The notes beneath the pieces are model-generated. The model had not been told where the DNA came from, made no database searches, and saw only the letters and a list, made by a program, of their open reading frames with translations. This document shows positions 1-4,570 of a stretch of DNA of 5,711 bases, piece after piece. The translations under genes were made by a program, and so were the position numbers. The first letter of the stretch is position 1. Each line of letters opens with the position of its first letter. Source of the stretch: JBCCZC01 sp039188505. Its GTDB lineage: Bacteria; Pseudomonadota; Gammaproteobacteria; Xanthomonadales; SZUA-38. The stretch covers positions 1 through 5,711 of the forward strand of contig JBCCZC010000388.1 of NCBI GenBank assembly GCA_039188505.1, in the 5' to 3' direction.

Positions 1-1
1 C

Positions 2-1159
2 CAGGTGTTCGGCGAGGGGAGCAACCGCTCCAGCGGCCGGGACCGGAACCGCTCGAACCAGCTGGCTCCCGGCCTCGAGGCCGGCGAGATCACCTCGATC
101 AACGACCCGCGCTCGCGCGTCGTCGAGGAGCGGGCCCAGGAGATCGCCGACCAGGTAACCGGTGGTGCCGTGAGCGCGGGCGGAGATGGCGACGGGCTGG
201 CGCTGGTCGCCGGCGAGGAGATCCGGATCACGGCGGTCGAGGAGTCCAACTCGCTGCTCATCCGTGCGACCCCGGCTCAGTACGAGGCGGTCCTCGGCGC
301 GATCCGCCGCCTCGATACGGTGCCGCTGCAGGTGCTGATCGAGGTGAAGGTCCTCGAAGTGACGCTGACGAACAATCTGCGCTACGGCGTGAGCTGGTTC
401 TTCGAGAATGGCATCCCCGAGGTGAGCCCCGCGGGCGGCGCCGGCGTGGCCGTGAACAAGCGGATCTTCGGCAGCGACCCGGAGCGCGGCGGTTCCCTGA
501 GCGATTCCGGTCTGAACTACTCGATCACGGGCACGGACGTGGCGATCGTCGTCGAGGCGCTGGAGTCGCAGACGGACGTGAGTACCATCTCGGCGCCGTC
601 GATGATGGTCCTCAACAATCGCGAGGCCAATATCAACGTCGGTACGCAGATCCCGGTGAACTCGCCGATCTTCAATACCGGTACCGGGAACAATATCGGC
701 CAGTCCCGGGTCCAGTTCCGGGACACGGGTGTCACGCTCAACGTCACGCCGCGGGTGAATCCCGGCGGCATGGTGTTCATGGAGGTGCAGCAGGAGGTCA
801 GCTTCCCGATCCCGGGCACCGGGGACAGCAACGGCAACGTCGCGGTCAGCCAGCGTCGGGTGGACACGGAGGTCGCCGTGCAGAGCGGTGAGACCGTCGC
901 GCTCGGCGGCCTGATCCAGGCCAACCTGAGCGAGACGGCCGCAGGACTGCCTTTCCTCGCCGCCATCCCCGTCGTCGGCGGGCTCTTCGGCACGCAGACC
1001 GATGAGGTCACCCGAACGGAGCTCCTGGTCCTGATCACGCCCAAGGTCGTGACGAGCGTCGAGGAGGCGCGGCAGGTGAGCGAGGAGTATCGCAGCAAGA
1101 TGCGGGGCCTCATTCCCTTCGACCTGCAGCAGATCAACGTCGACAAGAATCAGGACTGA
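2..1159 (+). CDS. gspD: Type II secretion system secretin GspD, C-terminal part (5' end outside window)
   Basis: This is the outer-membrane channel subunit of a type II secretion system, which forms a multimeric beta-barrel gate releasing folded periplasmic proteins. The frame is open from the left edge, so the true start, signal peptide and N0-N2 domains lie upstream. Numbering from the GTG at position 5, residues 1-70 form a Ser/Arg/Gly-rich stretch resembling the variable loop inside N3. Residues 73-105 are the second half of N3 (SNSLLIRATPAQ...IRRLD). Residues 109-350 are the secretin core, with hallmark segments SAPSMMVLNNREANINVG (196-213), VTLNVTPRVNPGG (243-255), VALGGLIQ (298-305) and IPVVGGLFG (321-329), ending in ELLVLITPKVV. 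The short tail after residue 350 shows no clear long S-domain. GspD is favoured over PilQ or MshL because of the LGGLIQ and RTELLVLITP pattern. The lipoprotein gene follows after 44 nt, with no terminator-like hairpin seen between. Confidence 0.93.
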   Translation, partial: QVFGEGSNRSSGRDRNRSNQLAPGLEAGEITSINDPRSRVVEERAQEIADQVTGGAVSAGGDGDGLALVAGEEIRITAVEESNSLLIRATPAQYEAVLGAIRRLDTVPLQVLIEVKVLEVTLTNNLRYGVSWFFENGIPEVSPAGGAGVAVNKRIFGSDPERGGSLSDSGLNYSITGTDVAIVVEALESQTDVSTISAPSMMVLNNREANINVGTQIPVNSPIFNTGTGNNIGQSRVQFRDTGVTLNVTPRVNPGGMVFMEVQQEVSFPIPGTGDSNGNVAVSQRRVDTEVAVQSGETVALGGLIQANLSETAAGLPFLAAIPVVGGLFGTQTDEVTRTELLVLITPKVVTSVEEARQVSEEYRSKMRGLIPFDLQQINVDKNQD

Positions 1160-1203
1160 AGCCGCCAGCGCGCGGCTGCCGAGAACAGCTAAGGAATACG
1201 AGC

Positions 1204-1617
1204 ATGAATTCAACCCTCCGAACGATCACCTCGATCGCCCTTCTGGCGATGCTGGGCGCCTGCGCCACGACACCACCGATGCCTGACGACGCCCAGGCGC
1301 GGGCCCAGCAGCGCTGGGACGCCCAGCTCGCCGGCGATTTCGACACTGCGTACGCGTACTTCTCGCCCGGATACCGCGCAGCCTTCGCGCTCGATGCCTA
1401 TGAGGCGCAGATGCGCGCGCGCACGGTCCGCTGGGTGGGGGCGACCGCCGTCGATCAGGAGTGCGAAGGCACCGTCTGCAAGGTGCGCATCAGCATCGAG
1501 TACGACGTGGATCTGGCCACGCGCGGGGCCGGATCCATCACCTCGGTGACCAGCGTCGTGGAGCGCTGGATCGAAAGTGACGGCACTTGGTATTTGGTGC
1601 CTGATCGTCTACGCTAG
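1204..1617 (+). CDS. Small outer-membrane lipoprotein, probable NTF2-like fold
   Basis: This is a 137-aa lipoprotein precursor. The N-terminus MNSTLRTITSIALLAML is followed by the lipobox LGAC, with Cys20 as the lipidated residue. Ala at +2 rather than Asp predicts outer-membrane sorting. The mature part is about 118 aa: a helical start (AQARAQQRWDAQLAGDFDTAYAY split around residues 31-52), then alternating beta-strand segments ending in ERWIESDGTWYLVPD. That pattern resembles NTF2/SnoaL-like lipoproteins, but this is judged by eye only. Cys87 and Cys92 (CEGTVC) are close enough to form a local hairpin disulfide in the periplasm. The start is set by AAGGA at 1191-1195, 8 nt before ATG. It lies directly behind gspD and probably shares its transcript, so a role as pilotin or secretin accessory is possible but not shown. 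The function is otherwise unknown. Confidence 0.85.
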   Translation: MNSTLRTITSIALLAMLGACATTPPMPDDAQARAQQRWDAQLAGDFDTAYAYFSPGYRAAFALDAYEAQMRARTVRWVGATAVDQECEGTVCKVRISIEYDVDLATRGAGSITSVTSVVERWIESDGTWYLVPDRLR

Positions 1618-1691
1618 ATCCCGCCTCGACAGGCCGGAAACGCTACGCGGCTCTACGCCGAAACCGTTCAAGGGGGCGTTGTCAGCGGTCG

Positions 1692-1720
1692 TTGCGTTGT
1701 CAAATTGGTTTATGTACTAT
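1692..1720 (+). promoter_or_regulatory. Candidate sigma-70-type promoter for the 483-aa exoprotein gene
   Basis: TTGCGT at 1692-1697 and TACTAT at 1715-1720 are separated by 17 nt, the preferred spacing, inside an AT-rich patch. The -10 box matches TATAAT at four of six positions and the -35 box matches only its TTG. Transcription would begin near 1727, giving a leader of about 100 nt. An alternative pair is TTGGTT (1705-1710) with TATTTT (1729-1734), spaced 18 nt. The call rests on visual matching alone. Confidence 0.4.
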
Positions 1721-1725
1721 GAGGT

Positions 1726-1739
1726 CGCTATTTTTAGCG
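1726..1739 (+). repeat. Short perfect inverted repeat, CGCTA-TTTT-TAGCG
   Basis: A 5-bp perfect inverted repeat with a 4-nt loop sits where the predicted promoter would start transcription. It could be a small operator half-site pair or a 5'-terminal mRNA stem-loop. A 5-bp repeat can also arise by chance. Confidence 0.35.
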
Positions 1740-1747
1740 GAAAGCAC

Positions 1748-1828
1748 ATGCTCAGCGAATTTGCCCGGAGCAATGGGCCCCGGACTTTCGTGCAGAGCAG
1801 CCCTGTACTTGTGTTAGGAGTGTTGTGA
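1748..1828 (+). other. Possible 26-codon upstream reading frame (leader peptide), speculative
   Basis: ATG at 1748 is preceded by GGAAAG (1739-1744) and opens a 26-codon frame beginning MLSEFARSNG and ending in LVLGVL. Its TGA stop (1826-1828) overlaps the ATG of the 483-aa exoprotein gene by one base (TGATG), an arrangement that permits translational coupling. The Shine-Dalgarno spacing is short, the peptide resembles nothing I recognise, and the frame may be fortuitous. It is listed because the stop/start overlap is exact and lies in the leader of a gene that appears highly expressed. Confidence 0.2.
1816..1820 (+). promoter_or_regulatory. Shine-Dalgarno site deciding the start at 1828
   Basis: AGGAG lies 7 nt before the ATG at 1828 and only 4 nt before the in-frame GTG at 1825. 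The spacing and the usual codon preference both favour ATG 1828, giving a protein starting MKRKIL rather than MMKRKIL. Confidence 0.8.
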
Positions 1829-3279
1829 TGAAGAGAAAAATCTTAAACTCGGCTGTGCTCGCCGGCCTGACTGGCGTGGCTGGCATTGCCAGCATCTCCA
1901 ACGCCGTCAACCTCAACCCGGACGGCCTGGGCGAAGTTCTTATCTACCCGTACTACACCGTTAACGGTGACAACGATACGTTCATCTCGGTGGTCAACAC
2001 GACCAACGTGGTGAAGGCTGTGAAGGTTCGCTTCCTCGAGGCCAACAACTCGGCGGAAGTTCTTGACTTCAACCTGTATCTGTCTCCGTTCGACGTCTGG
2101 ACCGCTGTCATCACGCGTGAGCCGGGCAACGAAGATGGCGCCGCCATCGTCGCTACCCAGGACGTGTCCTGCACGGTTCCGTCGTTCTTCATTCAGCCGG
2201 ATGGCGCGCTGAATCCGTCGACCCCGTACGTCCGTTTCCGGACCCTGCGTCTGAACGACAAGGTCGGCCCGAGCCCGGCTCGTACCCGTGAGGGCTACGT
2301 CGAGATGATCGAAATGGGTGAAATCGACCCGACGACCAACCTCGGTGCTCTGGCTATCCACGGCTCGTCGGGCGTTCCGGCTGGCTGCGGCACCCTGAAC
2401 GCCCTCTGGGCTCCGGGCGGCGCATTCTCCCTGAACCCGGGTCTCGGTGTTTCCGAGCCGGACGGCGGCCTCTTCGGTGGCGGCTTCATCGTTAACGGCC
2501 CGGGCGGTTTCGCTGGCGGCTACAACGCTGACGCCATCGCTGGCTTCTTCGATCCGATCGACTCGTCTGTTGACCTGCACACCCGTCCGGACTCGCTCTT
2601 CCCGTCCCTCGAGGAAGCAGACACGGGCGACGGCCTCACGGTCACGAGCAACGTGTTCGACAACGCTTCTGTCGTGACCTCGTCGTGGACGCAGGGCGAA
2701 GCTGACGCCGTCAGCGCCGTCTTCATGCGTGACGAAGTTGTCAACGAGTACGCGATCGACAGCGACCTCAACGGTGCGACCGAGTGGGTCCTGACCTTCC
2801 CGACCAAGCGTTTCTACGTGAACCCGGGCATCAACCCGCCGTTCACCTCTTCGTTCGGCTCTGCCGGCGCTTGTGAGGAAGTCGGCATTCGCTTCTGGAA
2901 CCGTGAAGAGCGCACCACCGTTGGCGGTGTGAACTTCTCGCCGTCCGAAGATCCGCGTCCGAACCTTTGCTGGGAGGCGCAGGTCGTCTCCTTCGGTCAG
3001 GCTGGCGGTTCTTCCGACATCCTGGGTTCGCCGCTGGTTGAGAACATCGCTGTGGGCGCTGCTGGCTTCGAAAACGGTTGGGCGCGTATCTCGCTCGACG
3101 CTGACGGCCAGGGCTTCACGTCCATCGATGGTGATGACTACGCAGGTCTGCCGGTTACCGGCTTCTCCTACAGCGTCATCCAGAACGGCACGCTGCAAGA
3201 CGCAGACGGTAACAGCATCCTGGCGAACTACGCCTACATGTTTGCTCACCGTTACAGCCGCGACATCATCGGCAGCTAA
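1828..3279 (+). CDS. Secreted protein of an uncharacterised proteobacterial family, probably abundant
   Basis: This is a 483-aa precursor with a clear Sec signal peptide: MKRK, then a hydrophobic stretch to about residue 22, then SNA before the predicted cleavage after residue 26. The mature protein starts VNLNPDGLGEVLIYPYYTVN. With FISVVNTTNVVKAVKVRFLE (52-71) and LDFNLYLSPFDVWTA (79-93), this pattern is one I associate with an exported family lacking an assigned function. Further marked segments are WVLTFPTKRFYV (320-331), GWARISL (417-423) and LPVTGFSYSV (441-450). Four cysteines (115, 187, 349, 381) allow two disulfides. A Gly-rich stretch covers about 212-231. No lipobox, LPXTG, transmembrane helix or autotransporter barrel was seen, so it is probably periplasmic, surface-associated or released. 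The product is acidic. Arg codons are 12 CGT of 18, against none of 17 in the next gene, and Pro is almost always CCG; this bias suggests strong expression. It has its own candidate promoter and terminator. The molecular function is unknown. Confidence 0.88.
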   Translation: MKRKILNSAVLAGLTGVAGIASISNAVNLNPDGLGEVLIYPYYTVNGDNDTFISVVNTTNVVKAVKVRFLEANNSAEVLDFNLYLSPFDVWTAVITREPGNEDGAAIVATQDVSCTVPSFFIQPDGALNPSTPYVRFRTLRLNDKVGPSPARTREGYVEMIEMGEIDPTTNLGALAIHGSSGVPAGCGTLNALWAPGGAFSLNPGLGVSEPDGGLFGGGFIVNGPGGFAGGYNADAIAGFFDPIDSSVDLHTRPDSLFPSLEEADTGDGLTVTSNVFDNASVVTSSWTQGEADAVSAVFMRDEVVNEYAIDSDLNGATEWVLTFPTKRFYVNPGINPPFTSSFGSAGACEEVGIRFWNREERTTVGGVNFSPSEDPRPNLCWEAQVVSFGQAGGSSDILGSPLVENIAVGAAGFENGWARISLDADGQGFTSIDGDDYAGLPVTGFSYSVIQNGTLQDADGNSILANYAYMFAHRYSRDIIGS

Positions 3280-3304
3280 TCGCAGCCGATACAAGCTAGA
3301 CGTC

Positions 3305-3330
3305 GAAGGGGGCCGCAAGGCCCCCTTCTT
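3305..3330 (+). terminator. Rho-independent-type terminator after the 483-aa exoprotein gene
   Basis: A perfect 10-bp stem (GAAGGGGGCC at 3305-3314 with GGCCCCCTTC at 3319-3328) closes on the loop GCAA, a stable GNRA tetraloop. It lies 25 nt after the stop codon. The following tract (TTCGTT) is only moderately T-rich, so termination may be imperfect, but the stem is strong and well placed. Confidence 0.82.
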
Positions 3331-3425
3331 CGTTGCAGAACGAGAATTTAACTCGGACTGCTGGAATTCGATTTAAGATAGAAAGACCTAAAACACAAAA
3401 CCGCCTCGAGGTGGTGAATCAAGTG
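3331..3425 (+). promoter_or_regulatory. AT-richer leader between terminator and the poly-Gly exoprotein gene
   Basis: This 95-nt stretch is richer in A and T than the coding DNA, especially 3341-3400, and may hold the promoter of the following gene, since a strong hairpin precedes it. A -10-like TAAGAT lies at 3374-3379, but no good -35 box is found at normal spacing, so no promoter is claimed. GAGGTG at 3408-3413 is the likely ribosome binding site, 12 nt before ATG 3426 or 9 nt before the in-frame GTG at 3423. Confidence 0.4.
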
Positions 3426-4493
3426 ATGAAGACCTTTTTTAGAACGACCCTCCTGGGGCTTGCCTGGGCCACCGCGGCTCCTGCGCAGGACCTCATCGTC
3501 AACAGTAACGACTGCCGGGTTGCGCTGGATACGAGCCAGGCGGTCACCTTCCGGGTGGACGGTGGCATCGAGGTGGCAACGGCCGCCGCGCTGCCGGTCA
3601 CCTGCGTCAGCGGCGTTATCGGCAGCGGGGCTCCAGCGTCCGTGCAGGCCGCTGACCCCCTTTCCGGCGCTCTCGTCAGCACGGCGGACGAAGACACGGA
3701 ATTCGTGATCAACTACGCCGTGCCGGACGACTTCAACTGCACGCTCCGCAAGAACGGCGGCGTTTTCCTCTCCAACAGCAATATCACGCGCCCAAGTGGC
3801 ACGAGTCCCGTGGAGACCATCACGGCGGACGCCAACTACGAAATGATCTGCAACCAGACGACGGAGCAGGGCACCGCCCAGTCCACGGCAAACGCTCTGG
3901 TCGACTACACCGGCAGCGGCGGTGGTGGCGGTGGCGGCGGTATCACGCCGGGAGCGACCTGTTCCACGTTGCCGCCCGGGACGCTGGAGGACGAAATCAC
4001 CTTCGATCGCAACGACGAGACCACCTTCGATGCATCGACGGTTGAAGACATGTTCGGTGCCTGGCCTGTCCAGGAGGACTTCGTTGGTCGCGTCTACCGA
4101 CTCTTCCTGCGCCGGGGCGCGTTCTATTCGTTCCCGTTCGTGATTCCGCCGGGTACCCCGGACTCCGAGATTCTGAACATGATCTGGCAGTCCGATACGG
4201 GCTCGTCGGCCGGAACGACGGTGTCGGTGTCCGAATGCGTGGGCGGTGTGCTCGAATCTCAGTCCGTGCCGCAGAACAGCACGAGCCCGCTGCGCTTCTG
4301 CCACATCATCGGCGACGAAACGGGCGGTGCCATGAGAATCGGTACCTCGCCGAACACGGCCAACTGCGTGCTCGAGCGCGGTCGAACCTACTATCTGAAC
4401 TTCATGGACTTCGACGAGCGGGACGGTCCTAACGGGGCGAACACCTGCTCGACGTCCAGCTGTACCTTCATCATGCGACCGCGCGACGGCTGA
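3426..4493 (+). CDS. Secreted two-domain cysteine-containing protein with poly-Gly linker, function unknown
   Basis: This is a 355-aa precursor. The start at ATG 3426 is chosen because it puts a clean signal peptide at the N-terminus (MKTFFRTTLLGLAWATAAPA, probable cleavage after residue 20). Upstream in-frame starts at 3333 and 3423 are possible; 3333 would add a charged, non-secretory extension. Domain 1 (about 21-160) has four cysteines (30, 60, 105, 142) and a beta-rich look. A flexible linker GSGGGGGGGG (163-172) follows. Domain 2 (about 175-355) has six cysteines (179, 271, 292, 314, 341, 346), including a CSTSSC pair near the end, and aromatic-rich strands such as VYRLFLRRGAFYSFPFVIPP (223-242) and RTYYLNFMDFDERDG (320-334). 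The even cysteine count in each half suggests up to five disulfides and an oxidising location. I do not recognise either domain; domain 2 could be a beta-sandwich or carbohydrate-binding-like fold. Codon use is ordinary for the window. It may be a T2SS substrate, which is inference. Confidence 0.85.
   Translation: MKTFFRTTLLGLAWATAAPAQDLIVNSNDCRVALDTSQAVTFRVDGGIEVATAAALPVTCVSGVIGSGAPASVQAADPLSGALVSTADEDTEFVINYAVPDDFNCTLRKNGGVFLSNSNITRPSGTSPVETITADANYEMICNQTTEQGTAQSTANALVDYTGSGGGGGGGGITPGATCSTLPPGTLEDEITFDRNDETTFDASTVEDMFGAWPVQEDFVGRVYRLFLRRGAFYSFPFVIPPGTPDSEILNMIWQSDTGSSAGTTVSVSECVGGVLESQSVPQNSTSPLRFCHIIGDETGGAMRIGTSPNTANCVLERGRTYYLNFMDFDERDGPNGANTCSTSSCTFIMRPRDG
3912..3941 (+). repeat. Poly-glycine coding tract (interdomain linker)
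   Basis: Ten codons encode GSGGGGGGGG using a mix of GGC and GGT. The tract separates the two cysteine-containing halves of the exoprotein. GGN-rich tracts of this kind can change in length by replication slippage in 3-nt steps. Confidence 0.8.
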
Positions 4494-4515
4494 TCCGTCC
4501 GCGTCGTAGTACTCT

Positions 4516-4550
4516 GAGTGCGCCGGGCGACAGCCCGGCGCACTCGCTTT
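4516..4550 (+). terminator. GC-rich 13-bp hairpin, probable terminator of the poly-Gly exoprotein gene
   Basis: A perfect 13-bp stem (GAGTGCGCCGGGC at 4516-4528 with GCCCGGCGCACTC at 4533-4545) closes on a GACA loop and is followed by GCTTT. It lies 22 nt after the upstream stop and ends 20 nt before the parvulin ATG. The T-tract is short, so partial read-through into the parvulin gene is likely if there is no promoter between the two. Confidence 0.75.
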
Positions 4551-4570
4551 GGCAACTCGAGACTTCCACC

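Larger units (their letters stand above)
1618..1827 (+). promoter_or_regulatory. Intergenic/5' leader region of the 483-aa exoprotein gene
   Basis: This 210-nt stretch separates the lipoprotein stop from the next ATG. Its middle (about 1695-1745) is markedly AT-richer than the surrounding DNA, as expected for a promoter. It holds a candidate promoter (1692-1720), a perfect 5-bp inverted repeat with a TTTT loop (1726-1739), a possible short upstream reading frame (1748-1828) and the Shine-Dalgarno sequence at 1816-1820. The first 70 nt contain only weak 4-bp stems, so no convincing terminator was found for the upstream lipoprotein gene. Confidence 0.6.

Noticed and set aside
1618..1690. Weak stems such as GCCT-CGAC-AGGC and CGGC-TCTAC-GCCG as a terminator of the lipoprotein gene
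   Set aside because: The stems are only 4 bp with no following T-tract, too weak to call a terminator.
1577..1711. Longer version of the frame ending at 1828, starting at GTG 1577 within the lipoprotein gene
   Set aside because: It overlaps the end of the lipoprotein gene out of frame, has no ribosome binding site at the GTG, and the sequence has no coding character. Only the short part from 1748 was kept, as a speculation.
1843..3318. A 491-codon open frame on the - strand fully opposite the 483-aa exoprotein gene
   Set aside because: It mirrors the codon bias of the + strand gene. Its product has no signal peptide or recognisable motif and is rich in Arg, Val and Asp, as expected of an antisense shadow. 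The + strand frame has a ribosome binding site, signal peptide and terminator.
3347..3379. Possible promoter TTTAAC ... TAAGAT before the poly-Gly exoprotein gene
   Set aside because: The spacing is 21 nt and both boxes are poor, so it was mentioned only as an AT-rich leader.
3333..3425. N-terminal extension of the poly-Gly exoprotein from an ATG-like start at 3333
   Set aside because: It would put about 31 polar, charged residues before the signal peptide and start just after the terminator stem. GAGGTG at 3408-3413 supports the start near 3426.
3348..4304. A 318-codon open frame on the - strand opposite the poly-Gly exoprotein gene
   Set aside because: The product is dominated by Arg, Gly, Ala and Val with no recognisable domain. 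Open antisense frames are common in GC-rich genes, and the + strand frame has a clear signal peptide and paired cysteines.
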